DNA from: Acidobacteriota bacterium
GTDB taxonomy: Bacteria > Acidobacteriota > Terriglobia > UBA7540
Direction: 5' to 3'
NCBI GenBank assembly: GCA_003165615.1
Contig: PLWR01000329.1
Coordinates: 1-5,821 of the forward strand
Length of the DNA stretch: 5,821 nt
Numbering within the stretch: position 1 is the first letter of the stretch; each line of letters begins with the position of its first letter. The notes under the pieces were generated by a model, which saw nothing but the letters and a program-made list of their open reading frames with translations, was not told the DNA's origin and did not search any database. Below, piece by piece: positions 1-5,563 of this stretch. Both the position numbers and the translations under genes were made by a program.

Positions 1-156
1 TGCGATACCGAATACGGAGCTGCGAACCTGCAACACACCCTGGCGTGCGAGTTTCAGGACCCCCTCTATCGCCTGATGGTCACCGGGCAGGTGCGCGCCG
101 GCGACAGAATAGGAGTCTTTGCCAAAGGCTCAGAACTTGTCTTCCGCAAGAGTTAG
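1..156 (+). CDS. C-terminal end of a Clp/Hsp100-type AAA+ ATPase (partial)
   Basis: Frame 1 is open from the window edge to a TAG at 154-156 and gives 51 residues, starting CDTEYGAANLQHTLACEFQD and ending GSELVFRKS. The pattern 'eYGAxxLxxxl...dPLyrLmvtGqvraGDrIgV...LvF' matches the small C-terminal (D2-small) subdomain of ClpA/ClpB/ClpC-type unfoldases. In that subdomain a 'yGARpLrraI...dPLa..i..G....Gd.v' stretch closes the second ATPase module and contributes to hexamer contacts. The sensor-2 arginine normally found in 'GAR' is replaced here: the sequence reads G-A-A-N-L. The Walker motifs and the rest of the protein lie outside the window, so ClpA, ClpB, ClpC or a stand-alone Clp-like AAA+ protein cannot be told apart. 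The next gene is about 300 bp away behind repeats, so the two are unlikely to be tightly coupled. Confidence 0.62.
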   Translation, partial: CDTEYGAANLQHTLACEFQDPLYRLMVTGQVRAGDRIGVFAKGSELVFRKS

Positions 157-202
157 CCTCAATGCTGTTCACTTAAGCGGTTTCAGAACTCAAGCTGGAA
201 AT

Positions 203-290
203 TCTTCTTCCCTCGCCCCCTTGGGGGAGAGGGGGGACCGCAAGGCGGAGGGGGCCCCACGTTCTGCTGGTGGTGGGGGTGAGGGGGTCG
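203..290. repeat. G/C-rich intergenic repeat element with hairpin
   Basis: This non-coding stretch is strongly strand-asymmetric. It opens with an imperfect hairpin: CCTC 211-214 pairs with GAGG 229-232, and CCCC 216-219 with GGGG 224-227. It continues with G-runs at 231-236, 250-254, 275-279 and 283-287. The bottom strand reads like the 'CCCCCTCACCCC...CTCTCCCCCAAGGGGG' elements that are common between genes of many environmental bacteria. There is no T-tract after the hairpin, so a role as intrinsic terminator for the upstream Clp gene is not supported. The repeat assignment rests on resemblance, because only one copy lies in this window. Confidence 0.5.
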
Positions 291-331
291 TCCCGAAACG
301 AATCGGGTGGCAAATGGCGAGGATCGGCTTT

Positions 332-430
332 AACACAGAGGTCACAGAGGGCGGACACAGAGATCACGGAAACAGCAAGAACTTCTCTGTGAACTTTGTG
401 CCGAGTTCTTATCTCTGTGTCCTCTGTGTG
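332..430. repeat. Long imperfect inverted repeat built from CACAGAGG units
   Basis: The left side carries near-tandem units ACACAGAGG (333-341), TCACAGAGG (342-350) and GACACAGAGA (354-363). The right side carries the complements. A perfect 12-base inverted match joins GGACACAGAGAT (353-364) to ATCTCTGTGTCC (411-422). ACACAGAGG (333-341) also matches CCTCTGTGT (421-429), and an inner 7-base stem joins AAGAACT (377-383) to AGTTCTT (404-410). The whole element could fold into one long hairpin of about 100 bases. Together with the G-rich element it fills most of the 302-base gap between the Clp tail and the exonuclease gene. I see no credible gene in 157-458. Translations of this element give the low-complexity 'HRGHRD' / 'LCVLCV' strings often seen in spurious hypothetical proteins. 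Confidence 0.75.
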
Positions 431-458
431 AACCTCTTTCCCTTCGAGCAATGAACCA

Positions 459-1766
459 GTGAACTTGGACCAAAAACTTCGCCAGCTCAAGAAGGCCTCG
501 GCGCCTCGCGACCCTGATCGCGAGCTCGAGCAGACGCTGGAATTTCTGCGCCGCATGGAAAAGCCGCCTGAGCCGCGCCGGCTTCCCGCGCAGCCTGTGG
601 CCAAAGGCATCGAAGAATACGTGGAAGGCGTGCTGGAGAAGAACGACCTGGGAGAATACTTTATCGCCCGGCAGGCATTCCCCTTCGGCCGGCCCTACGG
701 CAAGCTGCGCATCGGCGATATCTCCGTCGCCGACCTCTCCCCGCTGAATCTGCTCTTCCCCCAAGCTGCCCTGCCCGCGCCGGAGCGGCTGATTTACCTC
801 GACACGGAAACCACGGGCCTTGCTGGCGGCACCGGCACCTGCGCGTTCCTGATTGGCATCGGCACATTGGAAGGAACGCAATTCGTGGTCAGGCAATTCT
901 TCCTGCGGGATTATCCGGAAGAGAAAGCCATCCTGCAAGCCCTGGCGGAAATCCTGGCTGCGTTCGACGGACTGGTGACTTACAACGGCAAGACCTTCGA
1001 TGTGCCGCTGCTGGAAACGCGCTACGCGCTGGCGCGGCTAAAGTCACCGTTCGGGCGGTTGCTGCACCTCGATGCCCTGCACCCGTCGCGGCGGCTGTGG
1101 CGGCTGCGCCTGGAAAGCTGCAAGCTCACCGACCTGGAGAGCGCGGTGCTGGGCATCGAGCGCGAGGGCGATGTGGCCGGCTCGGAAATCCCGGCCATCT
1201 ACTTTGACTACCTGCGTTCGGGTGATGCGCGCGGCCTGCAACCTGTGTTCTACCACAATGCGCTCGACATCATGACCCTCGCCGCCGTCACTGTTGAGCT
1301 GGCGCGCGCGATCGGTGATGGGGGAGCGAGCACGCTCGATTCTCCCGTGGACCTGTTCAGCCTCAGCCGCATGTTGGAAACAGCCGGCTCGCGTGAGCAG
1401 TCGGTCGTAACTTGCCAGCGAGCGCTTTCCGGCGGGTTGCCGGAAGAAATCGAGGCCCGCGCCCTGCATCAGTTGGCCTTGCAGTACAAACGGCAGCGCC
1501 AACACGAATTGGCAGTGGAAACCTGGCTGGAGCTCACGCGGCGGGCTTCACCGCTGGCTCTAGAAGCCTTCGAGGAGTTGGCGATTCATTATGAGCACCG
1601 CGAGCGCGATCCCCAAAGGGCGATGGAGTTCACTCTCGCCGCGTTAGAACGTCTGCGCGAACAGCCTTCGTTACCACCCGACGCCGAGCGCTTTACCCAT
1701 CGCCTGCGAAGGCTGCAATGCAAGACCACCCGGCTCGAAAGCACCACCAAGCTTCCGATTCCTTAA
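459..1766 (+). CDS. YprB-like RNase H-fold (DEDD) exonuclease-like protein with C-terminal TPR-like region
   Basis: The 435-residue product has a charged N-terminal section (1-60), a conserved lead-in (about 61-110) and an RNase H-like exonuclease domain (about 111-285). Motif I is 'IYLDTETTG' with D115 and E117. Motif II is 'VTYNGKTFDVPLLETRY' with N176 and D181. Motif III is 'YHNALDIMTL' with H266 and D270. These are the acidic metal-binding positions of DEDD 3'-5' exonucleases, and the order and wording match the YprB group (COG3359), whose substrate is poorly known. Residues 295-420 are helical, with repeated 'ALHQLALQYKRQRQHELAVETWLEL'-type segments resembling TPRs, probably for protein contacts. 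No signal peptide or membrane segment is seen, so it is cytosolic. The start is a GTG with no clear Shine-Dalgarno. The reading N-terminal to M33 (ATG at 555) looks like real helical protein, so GTG 459 is preferred. Repeats lie on both sides and it converges on the dehydrogenase gene. Confidence 0.85.
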   Translation: MNLDQKLRQLKKASAPRDPDRELEQTLEFLRRMEKPPEPRRLPAQPVAKGIEEYVEGVLEKNDLGEYFIARQAFPFGRPYGKLRIGDISVADLSPLNLLFPQAALPAPERLIYLDTETTGLAGGTGTCAFLIGIGTLEGTQFVVRQFFLRDYPEEKAILQALAEILAAFDGLVTYNGKTFDVPLLETRYALARLKSPFGRLLHLDALHPSRRLWRLRLESCKLTDLESAVLGIEREGDVAGSEIPAIYFDYLRSGDARGLQPVFYHNALDIMTLAAVTVELARAIGDGGASTLDSPVDLFSLSRMLETAGSREQSVVTCQRALSGGLPEEIEARALHQLALQYKRQRQHELAVETWLELTRRASPLALEAFEELAIHYEHRERDPQRAMEFTLAALERLREQPSLPPDAERFTHRLRRLQCKTTRLESTTKLPIP

Positions 1767-1773
1767 CGCAGAT

Positions 1774-1863
1774 TTCACGCAAAGGCGCCAAGGCGCGAAG
1801 ACTCGAAAAGAACAACTGCTTTGTTCTCCTTGTACCCTCTGCGACTTTGCGCCTTTGCGTGAA
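1774..1863. repeat. Long inverted repeat built from CACGCAAAGGCGC arms
   Basis: The left arm 1774-1796 and right arm 1841-1863 are inverted copies matching at 21 of 23 positions. The outer 15 bases, TTCACGCAAAGGCGC, are perfect. An inner 7-bp stem, AGAACAA (1809-1815) with TTGTTCT (1821-1827), closes a 5-base loop. It begins 8 bases after the stop codon of the exonuclease gene and lies in the 180-base convergent gap before the dehydrogenase stop. It resembles the 'ACGCAAAGGCGCAAAG' intergenic elements widespread in environmental genomes, whose translations give strings like 'TQRRKVAE...LRALAPLREICVK'. It may act as a transcription barrier for both converging genes, but there is no T-run typical of an intrinsic terminator. 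Confidence 0.8.
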
Positions 1864-1913
1864 TGCTTTTGCTCGTCTAGGGATTATTTCCAGGTTCGTT
1901 GGCCTGGGCTGTG

Positions 1914-1954
1914 ATGGGTCGCCCCTTCGGGGCTCAACTGCCCCTCCTACCCAT
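1914..1954. repeat. Short nested palindromic element between convergent genes
   Basis: ATGGGT (1914-1919) and ACCCAT (1949-1954) form an outer inverted pair. Between them GCCCC (1921-1925), TTC and GGGGC (1929-1933) form a perfect 5-bp hairpin. The 'GGGTCGCCCCTTCGGGGCTC' wording resembles another common intergenic repeat of environmental bacteria. The right edge overlaps the last codons and the stop of the minus-strand dehydrogenase, whose TAG occupies 1949-1947. It could contribute to ending transcription of that gene, but no T-tract follows. Confidence 0.5.
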
Positions 1955-2972
1955 TGTCTGGCCGCAATCGGCACTGCGGCTTGTCCTTCACTTTCGGGTT
2001 CACGAAGTTCATCGGGTATTCACCGCGAATAATTTGCACTGCCTGCTCCGATGTTTGCTGGCGCATGATGGCGTAGGACTCCTCGCTCAGCGACGCGTAG
2101 TGGCAGGTAAAGACCACATTCTCAAATTCCGTCAGCGGGTTTGGCAACTGGATCGGTTCCTGTTGCAGCACATCGAGTCCCGCTCCCGCCAGCCGGCCGG
2201 ATGCGAGTGCCGCGCAAAGTGCCGTTTCATCCACCACCGCGCCCCGCGCGACATTGATGAGGATAGCTCCGGGCTTGAGGAGCGCAAGCGTTCGGGCGTT
2301 GATGATGCCCCTGGTCTCCGGTGTCTCCGGCACGTGCAACGAAAGGATATCCGCTTGGGGCAGCAACTCTTCCAGGCTCATCAAGGTGACGCCCGCCGCC
2401 TTGGCTGCCTCCGCGCTGGCATAGGGATCATAGGCAATCACCTTCAGTCCCAAACCTTTGGCCTTGGCGGCGGTGCAACGTCCAATTTTCCCCAACCCAA
2501 CGAGGCCCAGGGTTTGACCGCTGAGCCGCCGCATCGGCCGCAGAATGGCGTCCATGCCGGGACCCCATTCCCCGCGGCGTGATCTGCGGTCTGCCAGGAC
2601 GATCTTGCGCGTCACGGCCAGGATAAGTCCCACGGCGTGCTCTGCCACTTCATCCAAGCAGAATTCCGGGACATTGCCCACCACGATTCCAAGCTCGGTG
2701 GCAGCCTCAAGGTCGATGTTGTCGACGCCGATTCCGAGGCGCACCACGCCTTTCAAACTCGGTAGTGCGGCGAACAATTCGCGCGTCAGACGCGCGCCGC
2801 CCAACACGATAACCTCCGCACCGGCGGCGATCCGAATGCGCCCCTCCTCATCCGCCGCCCGCCCATAGCGCGTAGTTCCTCCGTTCTGGCGAATCAGGTC
2901 TTCATCGAGACCGCATACCGGCCCCGCTTCTCTTTCCGTGTAAACCACAAGATGCTCAGACATGTTTTGCAT
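1947..2972 (-). CDS. NAD-dependent D-2-hydroxyacid dehydrogenase family protein (C-terminal-binding-protein-like)
   Basis: The 341-residue product is a typical two-domain D-isomer-specific 2-hydroxyacid dehydrogenase, which reversibly reduces a 2-keto acid to a D-2-hydroxy acid with NAD(P)H in the cytosol. The substrate-binding domain includes 'VVRLGIGVDNIDLEAATELGI' (about 77-96). The nucleotide-binding Rossmann segment 'LVGLGKIG' has G159, G161 and G164, followed by D182 in 'AYDPY', which favours NAD over NADP. The expected catalytic residues are R243 ('INVARGAVVDE'), E272 ('LDVLQQEP') and H291 ('FTCHYAS'). There is no ACT domain, so it is not a full-length regulated SerA. The exact substrate (glyoxylate, hydroxypyruvate, phosphoglycerate or a sugar-derived acid) cannot be read from the sequence. 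A GGAGG (2978-2974 on the minus strand) is 1 base from the ATG at 2972 and 10 bases from an ATG at 2963. A second GAGG lies 5 bases before the first, so either start is possible. The tail after 'MNFVNPKV' is 13 residues and ends inside a repeat. Confidence 0.92.
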   Translation of the reverse strand: MQNMSEHLVVYTEREAGPVCGLDEDLIRQNGGTTRYGRAADEEGRIRIAAGAEVIVLGGARLTRELFAALPSLKGVVRLGIGVDNIDLEAATELGIVVGNVPEFCLDEVAEHAVGLILAVTRKIVLADRRSRRGEWGPGMDAILRPMRRLSGQTLGLVGLGKIGRCTAAKAKGLGLKVIAYDPYASAEAAKAAGVTLMSLEELLPQADILSLHVPETPETRGIINARTLALLKPGAILINVARGAVVDETALCAALASGRLAGAGLDVLQQEPIQLPNPLTEFENVVFTCHYASLSEESYAIMRQQTSEQAVQIIRGEYPMNFVNPKVKDKPQCRLRPDNG

Positions 2973-2996
2973 TCCTCCCTCAATCGGACCGGTAAG

Positions 2997-3024
2997 AATA
3001 TACGAGGCAGGGGGAAAAAATCAC
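2997..3024 (-). promoter_or_regulatory. Possible sigma70-type promoter for the dehydrogenase gene
   Basis: On the minus strand a TATATT (3002-2997, 5 of 6 to the -10 consensus) follows a weak GTGATT (3024-3019) after 16 bases. This would start transcription roughly 20-25 bases before the dehydrogenase ATG. The -35 match is poor (3 of 6) and promoter rules for this organism are not known, so this is a weak prediction. Confidence 0.25.
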
Positions 3025-3126
3025 GCGCGGAATTCCTCGATGGTACTTTGCGCACCCAACAAGCCCTTGCAAGTTCACGTGCGATTGGGCAAGATGCACC
3101 CGGCGGAATGAAGCCTATACCTTCCT

Positions 3127-3132
3127 GGGAGG
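3127..3132 (+). promoter_or_regulatory. Shine-Dalgarno that fixes the start of the secreted protein
   Basis: GGGAGG lies 5 bases upstream of the ATG at 3138. That ATG begins a clear signal peptide. An in-frame ATG further upstream at 2952 would add 62 residues without signal-peptide or domain character and would overlap the divergent dehydrogenase gene. The 3138 start is therefore chosen. Confidence 0.75.
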
Positions 3133-3137
3133 CAATC

Positions 3138-5093
3138 ATGAGGACCTTTCGCCTCGTTGTTTGCGCCATCACCCTGATTTTAGCGTTTGCGGTTTCTCCT
3201 GCCTTGGGTGCTTCGCACTACATTGTTCGCTCTCCGGGCATCACGCTGGACCTCTGGCGCGACGGTAAAATCGTCAGCGTGGTTCTGGGGAACAGCAAGA
3301 TCAAATGGAACATCCTCGGCGAGACTGCCCTCGCCGGCTGCCGCGTCGAGGGAAAGGTGGAGAGCGCCCAAGGGAAAGATGGAAAGGTTGAATTCAAGAA
3401 GCGATTGCTCTGTGACGTAGGCGGAGCGACAAGAGAGCTTCAGTTGGTCGAGGACTTCATTCCCACTCAAACCTCGGTGCGCTGGGAAATCACCTTGGAT
3501 GGCCAGGGCGCGCCATGGACCACTCCTATCGAAACCCGGCTGCACGTAGACAATCCGGGAACCAAGAAGTTCTGGACGACGTGGGGTGATCCCAGGCCTG
3601 ACGACGACCCGGAGATTGGCTGGGTCGCCGATCCAAGCTGGCAAGACCCGCTGGTCCCCACGCCATTCCCCACCCGCACGCTTTGGTATGGGGCGGCCTA
3701 TTACAAGTATGATCGGCCTCGCGTCGATCAGATCATGCCTTTTCGCGATGTGTTCTGCATTCCCCTGGCGACAATCATTGACGATAAGAGCGACCTGGGA
3801 CTCAGCGTTGCTCTCTCGCCGGAAGACATCACGCTGGACATGACGATGCAGGTTTCCGCGAGCGGTGATGTGACCTTTTCGCGACTGTTTCGCCGCATCC
3901 CGGAAGCGAAGCCCTTGCACTATTCCCTGGACCTCATCGCGCATGAGGGCGATTGGCGTGGTGGGATGCGCTGGATGACCACGCGCTATGCCGATTTCTT
4001 CAATCCTCCGCTTTCGAGCGCCGACCGGCTGGGGGGAACGGCCGCCTATTCCAGTTATGAAGGCGCCCTGGATGTGGCCAGGATGAAGCGCATGGACTTC
4101 ACCGTCAACTGGAAGGCGTGCTTTGATTATCCTTATCAGGGATTGTTCATTCCGCCCGTCCCTGACGATCAGGAATGGTACCGCGGCATTCCGATTTCCG
4201 ACTCGCCCCACATCGACCTGGGCACCACGACGTCAATCCCACGCATGGCAGATTACTCGCGCCGCATGCGCGCAATGGGATTCGACGTGTTGAATTATTT
4301 TGACGCCGCCGAATTCGGCACACAGATTGTCTTTCCCGCCCCTCCGCCCAAAAGAAAGCTGGATGATCCTGACCTGTGGAAGGATCCCAACGATTACCTC
4401 TACGCCAAACTTGCGGATGCGATTATCTACCGCCCCAAAAACGAAAAGCTCTCGCCCAAGGCCAAGGGCATCTACGACCCGTATGACCGCGCCTATCGCA
4501 ACAACATCGTTCTCGATTGGGGCGAGCCCTGCTGGCAGAACTTCCTTTTGGATCAGGCTCACCGGCTGATGGAGAAGATTCCCGACTCCGCCGGAATCTG
4601 TTTTGATCGCCTGGATTTTCTCCGTCTCTACAATTTCCAAAAAGACGACGGCGTGACATGGTACGGCGGTCCGGCGCGGTCCATGATTACCTCGTGGAAT
4701 GGGCTGATGGAAAAGCTTGGCCCCCTCGAGCACACCGCGGGACAGGCCATCTTCGTTAACAATCTGGTCTCCCGCTTGGACACGATGCGGCAGGTTGACG
4801 GCCTCTTTGATGAGATGGGGCACTGGGGCGGCTCGCTGAACGCCACCGCGCTACTCGGGGTTTCGAAGCCCGCGATTGGCTGGGTACTCTCGAAAGAAAT
4901 TCTGCTGGATTTGGCTGACAAACGGGGCAAAGATAATGAGCAGAGCTTGGGGTGGGCCTTCGGCGAGGAGAGTCCGCAAGGCGCGGCAGACGCAACCTTG
5001 CAGAAATTCCTTTACCTGGGCGTCTTCCCCATGGCGCCATTTCCGCAAAACGATCACTCTATTCTGCCCAGCGAGAGGGCCGATCGGATCTAG
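3138..5093 (+). CDS. Secreted glycoside-hydrolase-like protein, N-terminal 651 residues, ended by an in-frame amber codon
   Basis: I do not recognise a named family. Residues 1-24 are a Sec signal peptide: MRTFR, then a hydrophobic core LVVCAITLILAFAV, with likely cleavage after 'ALG' at 24. The protein is thus exported. Residues about 27-265 read as a beta-rich, sandwich-like domain. 'HEGDWRGGMRWMTTRYADFF' (269-288) resembles the helix leading into (beta/alpha)8 barrels of several glycoside hydrolases. Residues about 300-640 look like such a barrel, with strand-end acidic clusters 'GICFDRLDFL' (D490, D493) and 'VDGLFDEMGHW' (D554, D558, E559) that are candidates for catalysis. Tryptophan and tyrosine are abundant, as in sugar-binding clefts. 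Translation stops at TAG 5091-5093, but the same frame continues as coding sequence to 5429, so this is probably one 762-residue gene with a nonsense codon. The gene diverges from the dehydrogenase and converges on a TonB-dependent receptor gene. A glycan substrate is an inference; the fold assignment is tentative. Confidence 0.75.
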   Translation: MRTFRLVVCAITLILAFAVSPALGASHYIVRSPGITLDLWRDGKIVSVVLGNSKIKWNILGETALAGCRVEGKVESAQGKDGKVEFKKRLLCDVGGATRELQLVEDFIPTQTSVRWEITLDGQGAPWTTPIETRLHVDNPGTKKFWTTWGDPRPDDDPEIGWVADPSWQDPLVPTPFPTRTLWYGAAYYKYDRPRVDQIMPFRDVFCIPLATIIDDKSDLGLSVALSPEDITLDMTMQVSASGDVTFSRLFRRIPEAKPLHYSLDLIAHEGDWRGGMRWMTTRYADFFNPPLSSADRLGGTAAYSSYEGALDVARMKRMDFTVNWKACFDYPYQGLFIPPVPDDQEWYRGIPISDSPHIDLGTTTSIPRMADYSRRMRAMGFDVLNYFDAAEFGTQIVFPAPPPKRKLDDPDLWKDPNDYLYAKLADAIIYRPKNEKLSPKAKGIYDPYDRAYRNNIVLDWGEPCWQNFLLDQAHRLMEKIPDSAGICFDRLDFLRLYNFQKDDGVTWYGGPARSMITSWNGLMEKLGPLEHTAGQAIFVNNLVSRLDTMRQVDGLFDEMGHWGGSLNATALLGVSKPAIGWVLSKEILLDLADKRGKDNEQSLGWAFGEESPQGAADATLQKFLYLGVFPMAPFPQNDHSILPSERADRI

Positions 5094-5429
5094 ATGGACT
5101 ACGGTCCGCTGTCCACGGCGATGCGGGAAAGAAAATGGGTGCTGCTGCCCCACGCGGTTCGCGTTAAGGGAGAGGTTGCAAAGGCTAATTTGTTTCAGGT
5201 CACCAATGGTTACGTCATCCCGGTGGTGATGGGCGGCTCAGCTCCCAGCACCGTCCTGACGATCGGAGGAATTACCGAGCTTCAAGCGGGGAAGACCATT
5301 CATTGCGAACTTCTGCATCCCGGCGAGACGGAGTGGAAAGCCTGTGAATTCACCAGGGGAGACACGGACATTACTCTGACCGTTCCACTGCAACGTGGCT
5401 GCGCCATGGTGAAATTGCGAATAGAGTGA
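5094..5429 (+). pseudogene. C-terminal part of the same secreted protein, separated by the amber codon
   Basis: The frame of the upstream gene continues directly after TAG 5091-5093 for 111 codons, beginning MDYGPLSTAMRERKWVLLPH and ending VKLRIE before TGA at 5427-5429. The content is beta-strand rich ('YVIPVVMGG', 'STVLTIGG', 'DITLTVPL'), as expected for the small C-terminal sandwich domain that follows a glycoside-hydrolase barrel. It has no signal peptide. The ATG at 5094 lacks a well-placed Shine-Dalgarno: GAGAGGG at 5072-5078 is about 15 bases away. Independent expression is therefore unlikely unless ribosomes reinitiate at the adjacent TAG-ATG. The frame has no other stop or frameshift, so the break is either very recent, an error in the sequence, or read through. 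Confidence 0.7.
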
Positions 5430-5516
5430 TGCGGGAGTTCGGATTTGGACGGGGTGTGCGGGACGGAGGATTTGGTGCCTTTTATAAACTCGAATTTTCG
5501 TGAGGGTGAGGCCGGG

Positions 5517-5549
5517 AAAAAGTGGAGGGGCGCTGATGTGCGCCCCTCC
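5517..5549 (-). terminator. Intrinsic terminator of the outer-membrane receptor gene
   Basis: GGAGGGGCGC (5524-5533) and GCGCCCCTCC (5540-5549) form a perfect 10-bp GC-rich stem around a 6-base loop. On the minus strand the stem is followed by ACTTTTT (5523-5517), giving the U-tract. The hairpin starts 14 bases after the TGA of the minus-strand gene ending at 5564. On the plus strand no T-run follows, so it acts mainly leftward, though the hairpin may also protect the 3' end of the converging transcript. The rest of the 5430-5563 gap shows no gene. Confidence 0.88.
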
Positions 5550-5563
5550 GGGGATCAAGAGAC

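Noticed and set aside
119..454. Open frames across the 157-458 gap on both strands
   Set aside because: They translate repeat sequence ('HRDHGNSKN', 'SYLCVLCVN', 'RGSHRGHRD'), have no family resemblance, and the plus-strand one overlaps the Clp tail in another frame. These are classic repeat-derived false proteins.
1693..2032. Open frames across the 1767-1946 gap on both strands
   Set aside because: They consist of the CACGCAAAGGCGC repeat in translation ('TQRRKVAEGTRR', 'SLRALAPLREICVK') plus the ends of neighbouring genes read in the wrong frame.
3049..3098. Possible promoter and operator for the secreted protein: TTGCAA (17 bases) CAAGAT, palindromes CTTGCAAG (3066-3073) and CACGTG (3076-3081), GGAATTCC (3029-3036)
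   Set aside because: The -10 match is only 3 of 6 and the palindromes are short single copies expected by chance. There is not enough to call a regulator site.
2952..3137. In-frame upstream ATG at 2952 as the start of the secreted protein
   Set aside because: It would add 62 residues with no domain character before an obvious signal peptide, and it overlaps the divergent dehydrogenase start. The ATG at 3138 has a good GGGAGG at 5 bases.
3180..4211. Long antisense open frame within the secreted-protein gene
   Set aside because: It has no recognisable motifs and sits opposite well-supported coding sequence. GC-rich codon bias alone keeps such antisense frames open.
5094..5429. Independent small gene after the amber codon
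   Set aside because: There is no well-placed ribosome site, and the sequence is in frame and in register with the upstream gene and reads as its C-terminal domain.
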